Source: Micromonospora sp. WMMD882
Lineage (GTDB): Bacteria; Actinomycetota; Actinomycetes; Mycobacteriales; Micromonosporaceae
Direction: 5' to 3'
NCBI RefSeq assembly: GCF_027497255.1
Contig: NZ_CP114903.1
Span: forward strand, 1,240,001-1,304,000
DNA length: 64,000 nucleotides
Under the pieces are notes generated by a model. It saw only the letters and a list, made by a program, of their open reading frames with translations. It was not told where the DNA came from and did not search any database. The position numbers and the translations under genes were made by a program. Each line of letters begins with the position of its first letter. Position 1 is the first letter of the stretch. Below are positions 34,274 through 44,018 of the stretch, piece by piece.

Positions 34274-35248
34274 TTGTCTGATCTTTGGCGTGCGCTCAGG
34301 CGCCGCATCATCACGCCGGACGTCTCCGAGACGAGCCTTGAGGTGCGGGGATTCCACCCCAAGAACGAGGCGTCCAAGGAGATCCTGGAAAACGTCGGAA
34401 AATCGTTCCTCGCCGGTTACGCAATTGCTGCGGAAGCAAAAGACCAGAGCGTCGCCGGGCGCCGTATCGACGAGCTGCCGCCGCGATTTCGTGGGTTCGC
34501 CTTCGAGGGCGCGGCAATGGCCTACGCGGTCATCGACGGCCTGTCGCCGTGGCGGCGGGACAACAGCCCCCGTTTCCTGATCGGTCCCGGTGACCCGCAC
34601 GTCTACATGGCGTACGTGGGGATCGGCTGGGCGATGGCCCGGGTGCCCCGGTTCCGGTGGTCCCGGCTCACCCTGCCCGACCCGTTGCTGCGTTGGCTCG
34701 CGCTGGACGGCTACGGGTTCCACCAGGCGTACTTCCGGACCGACCGGTACGTGTACGGCCGGTACCGCGACCCGTCGTTCACCTGGCACGGCGGCGGCCC
34801 GCAGTCCTACGTGCCGCGGGCCGTCGACCAGGGCATCGGACGGGCGATGTGGTTCGTGTACGGCACCGACCCGGTCCGGGTGGCCGACGCGATCGACGGC
34901 TTCGAGCCGGAGCGCCACCAGGACCTGTACAGCGGCGCGGGTCTGGCGGCCACCTACGCCGGTGGCGTCGACGAGGAGGAGCTGCGGACCTTCTGGAACC
35001 GCGCCGGCGAGCACCAGCCGTTCGTCGCGCAGGCCAGCGCGTTCGCCGCCGAGGCCCGGATCCGGGCCGGTCTGCTCGTGCCGCACACCGAGCTGGCCAC
35101 CCGGGTGTTCTGCGGAATGCCGGCCGTGGCGGCGGCCAGCCTGACCGTTCAGCGCCGTCCGGAGGGACCGGACGGCGACCAGCTACCGGCCTACGAGCTC
35201 TGGCGACAGCAGGTCGCCCAGGAGTTCGCGGCCATCGGGAGGAAGTAG
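34274..35248 (+). CDS. UNBL, DUF1702-family enediyne biosynthesis protein
   Basis: A 324-residue DUF1702 protein occupying the canonical first position of the UNBL-UNBV-UNBU-PksE-TEBC cassette. Diagnostic blocks are RGFAFEGAAMAYAV, AYVGIGWAMARVPR, LDGYGFHQAYF and RAVDQGIGRAMWF. A rare TTG start is used; GGAGGC just upstream supports it. The first hundred codons are noticeably less GC-biased than the rest. It is separated by three bases from UNBV. The biochemical role is unknown; the family is confined largely to enediyne clusters, and it is expected to act with UNBV and UNBU after polyene formation. Confidence 0.88.
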   Translation: MSDLWRALRRRIITPDVSETSLEVRGFHPKNEASKEILENVGKSFLAGYAIAAEAKDQSVAGRRIDELPPRFRGFAFEGAAMAYAVIDGLSPWRRDNSPRFLIGPGDPHVYMAYVGIGWAMARVPRFRWSRLTLPDPLLRWLALDGYGFHQAYFRTDRYVYGRYRDPSFTWHGGGPQSYVPRAVDQGIGRAMWFVYGTDPVRVADAIDGFEPERHQDLYSGAGLAATYAGGVDEEELRTFWNRAGEHQPFVAQASAFAAEARIRAGLLVPHTELATRVFCGMPAVAAASLTVQRRPEGPDGDQLPAYELWRQQVAQEFAAIGRK

Positions 35249-35251
35249 CAC

Positions 35252-37201
35252 ATGGCAGTGACAATTGGCTGGCTGCGTCGGCACCTGGCTGGAGTCGTCG
35301 CTCTCGCCCTCGTCGTGAGCATGTTCTTCGTGTCCCGCCTGCCGAGCGCGTCGGCGGCGGAGCGGGAGGACATGGCGGGCGGCTACGCCTTCAGCCCGAT
35401 GGCCATCGCGTTGCCCGGCGGCGCCCCGCAGCAGACCATCCGTAAGGTCAACCAGCGGTACCGCAACATCGACGCCTGGATCTCGTCGGTGGGCGCCGGC
35501 GTCGCCATGAACGACCTCGACGGCGACGGGCTCGCCAACGACCTCTGCATCACCGACCCGCGCACCGACCGGGTGCTGGTCACCCCGACCCCGGGGGCCG
35601 CGCAGGACCGGTACGCGCCGTTCGCGCTCGACCCGGCCCCGCTGCCGATGAACGACGTGATGGCCCCGATGGGCTGCGCGCCGGTCGACGCCAACGAGGA
35701 CGGCCGGATGGACCTGCTGGTCTACCTCTGGGGTCGGACCCCGATCATCTACCTGGCCCGGGCCGGCGCCACCACGTTGTCGACGGACGCGTACCGGCCG
35801 TACGAGCTGGTGCCCGGGGACGCCAGCACGTACACCGAGCCGCAGTGGAACACCAACGCCGTGGCCATCGACGACTTCGACGGTGACGGCCACGTGGACA
35901 TCTTCATCGCCAACTACTTCCCGCACGGGCCGGTGCTCGACGACTCGGTCAACGGCGGGGTGGAGATGAACCACTCGATGTCACAGGCGTTCAACGGCGG
36001 CGAGGACTACTTCTTCCGGTGGACCGGCGCGACCGCCGGCGCCGAGCCGACCGTCGCCTTCCAGAAGGTGGACAACGTGCTGCCCCGGGACGTCTCCAAG
36101 GGCTGGGCGCTCGCCGCGGGCGCCAACGACCTCGACGGGGACATGCTGCCCGAGCTGTACGTGGGCCACGACTTCGGTCCGGACCGGTTGCTGCACAACA
36201 CCTCCACGCCGGGGAAGATCTCGTTCGAGGTGGTGTCGAGCGCCCGGGGTCGGGCCTGGACGCCGAAGTCGAAGCGGGTCGGTGAGGACTCCTTCAAGGG
36301 CATGGGCGTCGACTTCGGCGACCTGGACCGCGACGGCCTCTACGACATGTACGTCAGCAACATCACCACCAGCTTCGGCATCGAGGAGAGCCACTTCACG
36401 TTCGTCAACGACGGTAAGAACCACGAGGACGTGCGCCGTCAGTTCGCCGACGGCAAGGCGCCCTTCACCGACAAGAGCGCGCCGCTCGGGCTGGCCTGGT
36501 CCGGCTGGGGCTGGGACGTCAAGATGGCCGACTACAACAACAGCGGCGAGCTGGTGGTGACCCAGGCGACCGGCTTCGTCAAGGGCGACGTCAACCGCTG
36601 GCCGCAGTTGCAGGAGCTGGCCACCTCCAACGACGACCTGCTGCGCAACCCGCTGTGGTGGCCGCACCTGACCGCCGGCGACGACATCGGCGGCAGCCAG
36701 CGGCTGCACTTCTTCGCCAAGGGCGACGACGGCCGGTACGTCGACCTCGCCGGTGAGCTGGGCATCGACATTCCGGTGCCGACCCGCGGCATCGCCACCG
36801 GCGACGCCGACGGCGACGGCCGACTGGACTTCGCCGTGGCCCGCCAGTGGGACGAGACCGTCTTCTACCACAACGACAGCCCGTCGCCGGGCGCGTTCGT
36901 CGGCCTCAAGCTGACCCACGCCCCGATCGACGGCGCGACGGTCGGCTCGCCCGCCGTCGGCGCGCAGGTCCGGGTGACCACCTCGGACGGCCGCAAGTTC
37001 GTCGGCCGGGTCGACGGCGGCGGCGGGCACTCCGGCAAGCGCAGCAACGAGGTCCACATCGGTCTCGGCGCGGACGTCACCGGCCCGGTCGAGGTCTGGA
37101 TCTGCTGGCGCGACCGGACCGGACAGACGCGTGAGCAGACCCTCCAGTTGTCCCCGGGCTGGCACTCGCTCCAGCTCGACTCGCAGGCTCAGGAAAGGTG
37201 A
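35252..37201 (+). CDS. UNBV, exported FG-GAP/VCBS-repeat protein with ASPIC/UnbV domain
   Basis: A 649-residue protein (family length about 650). An N-terminal hydrophobic segment (about residues 12-36, ending PSASAAE) is a signal peptide or anchor. Calcium-type DxDxDG loops recur along the chain: DLDGDGLAND, DANEDGRMD, DFDGDGHVDIF, DLDGDMLPE, DLDRDGLYDMY and DADGDGRLDF, forming a beta-propeller. The last 100 residues are the ASPIC/UnbV domain (GGGGHSGKRSNEVHIGLG). It is a standard enediyne cassette member whose function is undefined. GGGAGGAAG precedes the ATG, and the stop overlaps the possible GTG start of UNBU. Confidence 0.93.
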   Translation: MAVTIGWLRRHLAGVVALALVVSMFFVSRLPSASAAEREDMAGGYAFSPMAIALPGGAPQQTIRKVNQRYRNIDAWISSVGAGVAMNDLDGDGLANDLCITDPRTDRVLVTPTPGAAQDRYAPFALDPAPLPMNDVMAPMGCAPVDANEDGRMDLLVYLWGRTPIIYLARAGATTLSTDAYRPYELVPGDASTYTEPQWNTNAVAIDDFDGDGHVDIFIANYFPHGPVLDDSVNGGVEMNHSMSQAFNGGEDYFFRWTGATAGAEPTVAFQKVDNVLPRDVSKGWALAAGANDLDGDMLPELYVGHDFGPDRLLHNTSTPGKISFEVVSSARGRAWTPKSKRVGEDSFKGMGVDFGDLDRDGLYDMYVSNITTSFGIEESHFTFVNDGKNHEDVRRQFADGKAPFTDKSAPLGLAWSGWGWDVKMADYNNSGELVVTQATGFVKGDVNRWPQLQELATSNDDLLRNPLWWPHLTAGDDIGGSQRLHFFAKGDDGRYVDLAGELGIDIPVPTRGIATGDADGDGRLDFAVARQWDETVFYHNDSPSPGAFVGLKLTHAPIDGATVGSPAVGAQVRVTTSDGRKFVGRVDGGGGHSGKRSNEVHIGLGADVTGPVEVWICWRDRTGQTREQTLQLSPGWHSLQLDSQAQER

Positions 37202-37206
37202 CCGAC

Positions 37207-38241
37207 ATGGCTGCGACCTCGATCGCCCCGCCGCGTCACAACCCCAAGGTCATCAAGGCGTTGCGGAACTTCGCGATCTCCATCTCGGTCTTCAACATCG
37301 CCGGGTATCTCGTCCTCGGCTTCGAGCAGCCCTGGCTGTGGCCGTTCGTGGCGCTGGCCACCGGGTACACCGTCGAGATCGTGCTGGAGATCATCGGCGC
37401 CCGGGCCGAGGGCCGTCCACCGCGCTTCCTCGGTAACGGCTTCCGGGGGCTGGTGGAGTTCCTCTACCCGGCGCACATCACCAGCCTCGCCATGAACATG
37501 CTGATCTACGTCAACGACCAGATCCTGGTGCTGATCTTCGGCGTCTGTGTCGCCGTCGGCGGCAAGTGGCTGTTCCAGGCCCCGCTCAAGGGCCGGATGC
37601 GGCACTACATGAACCCGTCGAACTTCGGCATCGCGGCGATCCTGGTGCTCTACCCGTGGGCCAGCATCGCGCCGCCGTACCACTTCACCGAGCACCTCAC
37701 CGGCCCGCTGGACTGGGCGCTGCCGGCGCTGATCATCGTCGGCGGCACCCTGATCAACGGCAAGCTGACCGGCCGGATGTGGCTCATCCTGGGCTGGGTG
37801 CTCACCTTCGCCCTGCAGGCGGTGATCCGGGGCGTCATCCTCGACCTGTCCATCCCCGGCGCGCTGGCCATGATGACCGGAACGGCGTTCGTGCTGTTCA
37901 CCAACTACATGGTGACCGACCCGGGCACCTCACCGTCGCGGCCCGGCGCGCAGTTCGCCTTCGGCTCCGGCGTGGCGCTCGTCTACGGGCTGCTGACCGG
38001 GTTCGGCATCGCGTACGGGATCTTCTTCGCGACCGCGATCGTCTGCCTCGTCCGGGGCGGCTTCCTGTGGTCGCTGCACTTCGTGGACAAGGCGCGCCGG
38101 GAACGGGAGGCGGCCGAGTCGGCCGCCGCCGAACACTCGGCCGCCGAGCGGGAGACCGCCGACCCGACGCCGGTGGCCGGAGCCCCCGCGCCGTCGGTCA
38201 ACGGCACGGTCACAGGTGGCAAGGAGGCGGTGCCGGCATGA
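37207..38241 (+). CDS. UNBU, enediyne cassette membrane protein
   Basis: About 344 residues with eight to ten transmembrane helices, related to RnfD/NqrB-type membrane subunits. Visible blocks include MNPSNFGIAAILVLYP and GTLINGKLTGRMWLI. The C-terminal 60 residues are a charged Ala/Glu/Pro tail. The ATG at 37207 has AGGAAAGG at eight bases; a GTG at 37198 overlapping the UNBV stop is the alternative. Its stop overlaps the PksE ATG (ATGA). It may move electrons or a metabolite across the membrane; this is inferred from RnfD similarity. Confidence 0.9.
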   Translation: MAATSIAPPRHNPKVIKALRNFAISISVFNIAGYLVLGFEQPWLWPFVALATGYTVEIVLEIIGARAEGRPPRFLGNGFRGLVEFLYPAHITSLAMNMLIYVNDQILVLIFGVCVAVGGKWLFQAPLKGRMRHYMNPSNFGIAAILVLYPWASIAPPYHFTEHLTGPLDWALPALIIVGGTLINGKLTGRMWLILGWVLTFALQAVIRGVILDLSIPGALAMMTGTAFVLFTNYMVTDPGTSPSRPGAQFAFGSGVALVYGLLTGFGIAYGIFFATAIVCLVRGGFLWSLHFVDKARREREAAESAAAEHSAAERETADPTPVAGAPAPSVNGTVTGGKEAVPA

Positions 38242-41200
38242 GCAGGATCGCGATGGTGGGGATGGCGTGCCGGTACCCGGACGCCGTCTCCCCCCGGGAA
38301 CTGTGGGAGAACGCGCTGGCCGGACGGCGGGCCTTCCGCCGCCTGCCGGACGTGCGGATGCGACTGGAGGACTACTGGGACGCCGACCCGGCCACCCCGG
38401 ACCGGTTCTACGCCCGCAACGCCGCGGTCATCGAGGGCTACGAGTTCGACCGGATCGCCTACAAGGTCGCCGGGAGCACGTACCGCTCCACCGACCTGAC
38501 CCACTGGCTGGCCCTGGACGTGGCCGCCGCCGCGCTCGCCGACGCCGGTTTCCCGATGGCCGAGGGGCTGCCCCGGGACCGCACGTGCGTCATCGTCGGC
38601 AACAGCCTGACCGGTGAGTTCTCCCGCGCCAACCAGATGCGGCTGCGCTGGCCGTACGTGCGGCGCATGGTGGCCGCCGCGCTCAAGGAACAGGACTGGA
38701 ACGACGACCAGCTCAGCTCGTTCCTGGCCGACTTCGAGACCCGGTACAAGACGCCGTTCCCGGCCATCGACGAGGACACCCTCGCCGGCGGCCTGTCGAA
38801 CACCATCGCCGGGCGGATCTGCAACCACTTCGACCTCAAGGGCGGCGGGTACACCGTCGACGGGGCCTGCTCCTCGTCGCTGCTGTCGGTCGCGACCGCC
38901 TGCAAGTCGCTGATGGACGGCGACGTCGACGTGGCCGTCGCCGGCGGGGTGGACCTGTCCATCGACCCGTTCGAGATCGTCGGCTTCGCCAAGACCGGCG
39001 CGCTGGCCCGCGCCGAGATGCGCGTCTACGACCGCAACGCCAACGGGTTCTGGCCCGGCGAGGGCTGCGGCATGATCGTGCTGATGCGCGAGCGGGACGC
39101 GCTGGAGGCCGGCCACCGGATCTACGCCACCATCGCCGGCTGGGGCATCTCCTCCGACGGCAAGGGCGGCATCACCCGGCCGGAGGTCAACGGCTACCGG
39201 CTGGCGCTGCGCCGGGCGTACGAGCGGGCCGGTTTCGGCATCGAGACGGTAGGCCTGTTCGAGGGCCACGGCACCGGCACCCCGGTGGGTGACGCCACCG
39301 AGCTGACGGCGCTGTCGCAGGCCCGGCAGGACGCCGACCGGGCGGCGCCGCCGGCCGCGATCGGCTCCATCAAGGGCATGATCGGTCACACCAAGGCGGC
39401 GGCCGGGGTGGCCGGCCTGATCAAGGCGGCGATGGCCGTGCACCACGAGGTGCTGCCCCCGGCGCTCGGCTGCGTCGACCCGCACGAGCTGCTCACCGCC
39501 GCCGACGCGCCGCTGCGGGTGCTGCCGAAGGCCGAGGAGTGGCCCTCCGACGTGCCGGTCCGCGCGGGCATCACCGCGATGGGCTTCGGCGGCATCAACA
39601 CCCACGTCGTGCTGGAGAAGCGCAAGCCCCGCCGCCGCGCCTCGCTGGACAGCCGGACCCGGTCGTTGGCCTCCTCGAAGCAGGACGTGGAGCTGCTGCT
39701 GTTCGACGCCCTGTCGGCGACGGACCTGCGCGACCGGGTCCAGCGGCTGATCGACTTCGTGCCGTCCGTCGCGTACGCGCAGCTCGCCGACCTGGCCGCC
39801 ACGTTGCACGGCGAGCTGCGCGACCTGCCCTACCGGGCGGCGGTCGTGGTGTCCTCGCCGGAGGACGCCGAACGGCAGCTCCAGCGGGTGGCCGACGCGT
39901 TGGACGCGGGGGAGACCCGGCTGTTCTCCGCCGACGGGCGCTGCTTCCTCAACCATGTCAGCGGTCCGGGCCGGGTCGGGTTCCTCTTTCCCGGCCAGGG
40001 CTCCGGGCGGGGCACCAGCGGCGGGGCGCTGCGCCGCCGGTTCGCCGAGGTCGACGAGGTCTACCAGCGGGCGGCGCTGCCGGCCACCGGCGACATGGTC
40101 GCCACCCACGTCGCCCAGCCGCGCATCGTCACCGGCTCGGTCGCCGGGCTGGCCGCGCTGAGCAACCTCGGCATCGAGGCCACCGTGGCGGTCGGCCACA
40201 GCCTCGGCGAGCTGTCGGCGCTGCACTGGGCCGGCGCCATCGACCGGGACACCCTGCTGCGGGTGGCCGGGGTGCGCGGCGCCACGATGGCCGAGCACAG
40301 CGCCTCGGGCACCATGGCCAGCATCGCCGCGTCCGCCGAGACGGTCGACGGGATGATCAGGGGCACGTCGCTGGTCGTCGCCGGATACAACGGGCCGAAC
40401 CAGACCGTCGTCGCCGGCCCGGTGGACGCGGTGGAGGAGTTCTGCGTCACCGCCCGCGACGCCGGGCTGGGCGCGACCCCGATCGCCGTGTCGCACGCCT
40501 TCCACTCGCCGCTGGTCGCCCCGGCCGCGGCGGCGTTCGGCGCGCGGCTGACCGAGGAGACCTTCGGCCAGGTCGGTCGGCCGGTGGTGTCCACGGTCAC
40601 CGGAGAGGTGCTGCCCGCCGACACCGACCTGCCCGCGCTGCTGCACCGGCAGATCACCGACGCGGTGCTGTTCGCGCAGGCCGTGGCGGTCGCCGCCAAG
40701 GACATCGACCTGTTCGTCGAGGTCGGGCCGGGTCGGGTGCTCAGCGGGTTGGCCAGCGCGATGAGCGAGGTGCCGGCTGTCGCCCTGGACACCGACGACG
40801 AGTCGCTGGCCGGGCTGCTGCGGGTGGTCGCGGCGGCGTACGCGGTGGGCGTGTCGGACGTGCACACCGGCCTGTTCCACGGCCGGCTGGTGCGGCCGTT
40901 GCAGGTCGGCTCGCAGTTCGCGTTCTTCGCCAGCCCCTGCGAGCAGGCGCCGGACGTCGACGTCCGGGAGGCGGTCCGACCGGCGGTCGCGGCCGGCGCG
41001 TCGGCGTCGCCGTCCGTGGCGGAGGGCGCGAGCACCCTGGAGATGCTGCGGACGCTGGCCGCCGAGCGCGCCGAGCTGCCGCTGGAGATGGTCCGCGACG
41101 ACAGCCGGCTCCTCGACGACCTGCACCTGAGCTCCATCACGGTCGGGCAGGTGGTGAACCAGGCCGCGTCGCGCAAGGGCATCCCGGCGTCGAGCACGCC

Positions 41201-44015
41201 CACCAACTTCGCCACCGCGACCGTCCGGGAGCTGGCCCAGGCACTGGACGAGCTGGCGTCGACCGCCCGGCCGGGCGACACCGCGACGACCAGCGTGGTG
41301 ACCGGCGCGGCGGCGTGGGCGCGGGCCTTCTCCGTCGACCTGGACGCGGAGCCCTCGCCGACCCGGTCGGCCGGCGAGAGCAACGGGCGCTGGCAGGTCT
41401 ACGCCCCCGACGAGCACCCGGTCGCCGGCCGGCTACGGCAGCGGCTGGAGCAGAGCGGGGTCGGTGACGGCGTGCTGGTCTGCCTGCCGGCGGACTGCCA
41501 GGAGGAGCACCTGGAGCTGGCGCTGCTCGGGGCCCGGGCGGCGTTGGGCGCCGGCGGGCGCACCCGGTTCGTGCTGTTCCAGCCGGGTCGGGGCGCGGCC
41601 GGGCTGGCCAAGACCCTGCGGCTGGAGTCGCCGGGCACCCGGGTCACCGTCGTGCACGCCCCGGTGGACGCCGAGGCGGTCGACCGGGTGGTGGCCGAGG
41701 TCGCCGCGACGACCGAGTTCGTCGAGGCGTACTACGACGCCGACGGGACGCGACGGGTGCCCACCCTGCGGCCGATGTCGGTCCGGGCCGCCCGCACCGA
41801 CCAGCCGCTGGGCGCCGAGGACGTGCTGCTGGTCACCGGTGGCGGCAAGGGCATCACCGCCGAGTGCGCGCTGGCCGTGGCCGAGGAGACCGGGGTACGG
41901 CTGGCCGTCCTCGGTCGGTCCGACCCGGCCGACGACGAGGAGTTGGCGGGCAACCTGCGGCGGATGGCCGACAGCGGCGTGGCGGTGCACTACGCCCGCG
42001 CCGACGTCACCGACGCCGAGCAGGTGCGCCGGGCGGTGCAGGAGGTCACCGCGGCGCTCGGCCCGGTCACCGCGGTCCTGCACGGGGCCGGTCGCAACGA
42101 GCCGACCGCGCTCGGCGGGCTGGACATGGCCGCCTTCCGGCGGACCTTCGCGCCGAAGATCGGCGGCCTGCGGGCGGTGCTGGCCGCGGTCGACCCCGAC
42201 CGGCTGAAGCTGCTGGTGACCTTCGGCAGCATCATCGGCCGGGCCGGTCTGCGCGGCGAGGCGCACTACGCCACCGCCAACGACTGGATGGCCGACCTGA
42301 CCGCCGAGTTCGGTCGGGAGCACCCGGGTTGCCGCAGCCTCTGCCTGGAGTGGTCGGTCTGGTCCGGCGTGGGCATGGGGGAGCGGCTGTCGGTGGTGGA
42401 GAGCCTGGCCCGCGAGGGCGTCACCCCGGTCACCCTCGACCAGGGCGTCGCGCTGATGCGCCGGCTGGTCACCGACCCGGACGCGCCGTCGGTGATCGTG
42501 ATCAGCGGCCGTACCCAGGGCATCGACACCGTCCGGTACGACGTGCCGGAGCTGCCGTTGCTGCGGTTCGTGGACAAGCCGCTGGTGCGGTACCACGGTG
42601 TGGAGCTGGTCGCCGAGACCCGGCTGGCCGCCGGCACCGACCTCTACCTCGACGACCACCTGCTCGACGGCAACCTGCTCTTCCCCGCCGTGTTCGGCAT
42701 GGAGGCGATGACCCAGGTGGCCGTGGCGCTGACCGGTCGGACCACGGTGCCCTGGATCGAGCAGGCCGAGTTCCTGCGCCCGATCGTGGTGCCGCCGGGC
42801 GGGGAGACCACCATCCGGATCGCCGGCGTGGTGACCGACGACGACACCGTCGACCTGGTCATCTTCAGCGCGGAGACCGGGTTCGCCGCCGAGCACTTCC
42901 GGGCCCGGCTGCGGTTCACCGACGAGCCGACCCCGGTCGGCCCGCCGGACCAGATCGCCGACGGTCTGCCGCCGGTGCCGATGGAGCCGCACCGCGACCT
43001 GTACGGCGACGTGCTGTTCCAGGGGGGCCGCTTCCAGCGGCTGCGCCGCTACCACCGCTCCGCCGCGCGGCACGTCGACGTGGCCGTGGCCGCCGTCGAG
43101 GCCGACGACTGGTTCGCCGGTTACCTGCCGGGTGAGCTGCTGCTCGGCGACCCCGGCATGCGCGACGCCCTGATGCACGGCAACCAGGTCTGCGTCCCGG
43201 ACGCGACCCTGCTGCCGCAGGGCATCGAGCGGGTGTACCCCGGCGGAGACCGGCTCGCCGCCGCGGGTGAGCTGCGGTACTGCGCCACCGAACGCAGCCG
43301 GGACGGCGACACGTACGTGTACGACATCGCCGTCCGGGACGCCGCCGGCGAGGTCGTCGAGCGGTGGGAGGGTCTGCGGTTGCGGGCCGTCCGGAAGAAG
43401 GGCGGCGCCGGCCCGTGGGTACCGACGCTGCTCGGTTCGTACCTGGAGCGGTCCCTCAACGACCTGGTCGGCGCGGACGTGGCGGTCGTGGTGGAGCCGC
43501 ACGGCCCGGACGAGCCGGCGGGTGTCGCGCAGCGGCGCGCGGTCACCGCGGTGGCCGCCGGCCGGGCGCTCGGCGGACCGGTCGAGGTGCGGTACCGGCC
43601 GGACGGCGGGCCGCAGGTCGACGGGGACCGGGCGATCTCCGCCGCGCACGGCGCGGGGGTCACCCTCTGCGTCGCCGCGTCCGGCCCGCTGGGGTGCGAC
43701 GTCGAGGCGGTGGCGGCCCGGTCGGCGACCGACTGGCAGCAGCTCCTCGGCGCCCACCACCCGCTCGCCACCCTGGTCGAGCGGGAGTACGGGGAGGACG
43801 CGGACAGCGCGGCGACCCGGGTGTGGACGGCCATCGAGTCGTTGCAGAAGTCGGGGCTGACCACGGGCGCTCCGCTCGCGTTGCTCCCGGGCGACCGGGA
43901 CGGCTGGGTGGTGTTCGCCTCCGGCGCGCTGCGGATCGCCACCCTGCGCACCACGCTGCGCGGCGGCGGCGCGCCGGTGGTGTTCGCGGTGCTGACCAGT
44001 CGGACGGAGGGCTGA
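38238..44015 (+). CDS. pksE: PksE, iterative enediyne polyketide synthase
   Basis: A 1925-residue single-module iterative PKS with the enediyne order KS-AT-ACP-KR-DH-PPTase. KS (residues 1-460) has the active Cys211 (VDGACSSSLL), His344 (EGHGTGTP) and His384. AT (about 570-860) has Ser655 in VGHSLGE. The ACP (about 925-1005) has the phosphopantetheine serine in LHLSSI, probably Ser966. KR (about 1190-1430) has LLVTGGGKGI and HYATAND. DH (about 1450-1700) has LDDHLLDG. The C-terminal PPTase has LGCDVEAV and WTAIESLQK. It makes the linear conjugated polyene precursor of the enediyne core from acetyl/malonyl units and activates its own ACP. All catalytic residues checked are intact. Confidence 0.97.
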   Translation: MSRIAMVGMACRYPDAVSPRELWENALAGRRAFRRLPDVRMRLEDYWDADPATPDRFYARNAAVIEGYEFDRIAYKVAGSTYRSTDLTHWLALDVAAAALADAGFPMAEGLPRDRTCVIVGNSLTGEFSRANQMRLRWPYVRRMVAAALKEQDWNDDQLSSFLADFETRYKTPFPAIDEDTLAGGLSNTIAGRICNHFDLKGGGYTVDGACSSSLLSVATACKSLMDGDVDVAVAGGVDLSIDPFEIVGFAKTGALARAEMRVYDRNANGFWPGEGCGMIVLMRERDALEAGHRIYATIAGWGISSDGKGGITRPEVNGYRLALRRAYERAGFGIETVGLFEGHGTGTPVGDATELTALSQARQDADRAAPPAAIGSIKGMIGHTKAAAGVAGLIKAAMAVHHEVLPPALGCVDPHELLTAADAPLRVLPKAEEWPSDVPVRAGITAMGFGGINTHVVLEKRKPRRRASLDSRTRSLASSKQDVELLLFDALSATDLRDRVQRLIDFVPSVAYAQLADLAATLHGELRDLPYRAAVVVSSPEDAERQLQRVADALDAGETRLFSADGRCFLNHVSGPGRVGFLFPGQGSGRGTSGGALRRRFAEVDEVYQRAALPATGDMVATHVAQPRIVTGSVAGLAALSNLGIEATVAVGHSLGELSALHWAGAIDRDTLLRVAGVRGATMAEHSASGTMASIAASAETVDGMIRGTSLVVAGYNGPNQTVVAGPVDAVEEFCVTARDAGLGATPIAVSHAFHSPLVAPAAAAFGARLTEETFGQVGRPVVSTVTGEVLPADTDLPALLHRQITDAVLFAQAVAVAAKDIDLFVEVGPGRVLSGLASAMSEVPAVALDTDDESLAGLLRVVAAAYAVGVSDVHTGLFHGRLVRPLQVGSQFAFFASPCEQAPDVDVREAVRPAVAAGASASPSVAEGASTLEMLRTLAAERAELPLEMVRDDSRLLDDLHLSSITVGQVVNQAASRKGIPASSTPTNFATATVRELAQALDELASTARPGDTATTSVVTGAAAWARAFSVDLDAEPSPTRSAGESNGRWQVYAPDEHPVAGRLRQRLEQSGVGDGVLVCLPADCQEEHLELALLGARAALGAGGRTRFVLFQPGRGAAGLAKTLRLESPGTRVTVVHAPVDAEAVDRVVAEVAATTEFVEAYYDADGTRRVPTLRPMSVRAARTDQPLGAEDVLLVTGGGKGITAECALAVAEETGVRLAVLGRSDPADDEELAGNLRRMADSGVAVHYARADVTDAEQVRRAVQEVTAALGPVTAVLHGAGRNEPTALGGLDMAAFRRTFAPKIGGLRAVLAAVDPDRLKLLVTFGSIIGRAGLRGEAHYATANDWMADLTAEFGREHPGCRSLCLEWSVWSGVGMGERLSVVESLAREGVTPVTLDQGVALMRRLVTDPDAPSVIVISGRTQGIDTVRYDVPELPLLRFVDKPLVRYHGVELVAETRLAAGTDLYLDDHLLDGNLLFPAVFGMEAMTQVAVALTGRTTVPWIEQAEFLRPIVVPPGGETTIRIAGVVTDDDTVDLVIFSAETGFAAEHFRARLRFTDEPTPVGPPDQIADGLPPVPMEPHRDLYGDVLFQGGRFQRLRRYHRSAARHVDVAVAAVEADDWFAGYLPGELLLGDPGMRDALMHGNQVCVPDATLLPQGIERVYPGGDRLAAAGELRYCATERSRDGDTYVYDIAVRDAAGEVVERWEGLRLRAVRKKGGAGPWVPTLLGSYLERSLNDLVGADVAVVVEPHGPDEPAGVAQRRAVTAVAAGRALGGPVEVRYRPDGGPQVDGDRAISAAHGAGVTLCVAASGPLGCDVEAVAARSATDWQQLLGAHHPLATLVEREYGEDADSAATRVWTAIESLQKSGLTTGAPLALLPGDRDGWVVFASGALRIATLRTTLRGGGAPVVFAVLTSRTEG

Positions 44016-44018
44016 GTC

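Noticed and set aside
37983-41417. Another long minus-strand open frame (about 1140 codons) opposite UNBU and PksE
   Set aside because: Same reason; the plus-strand proteins are complete with all catalytic motifs.
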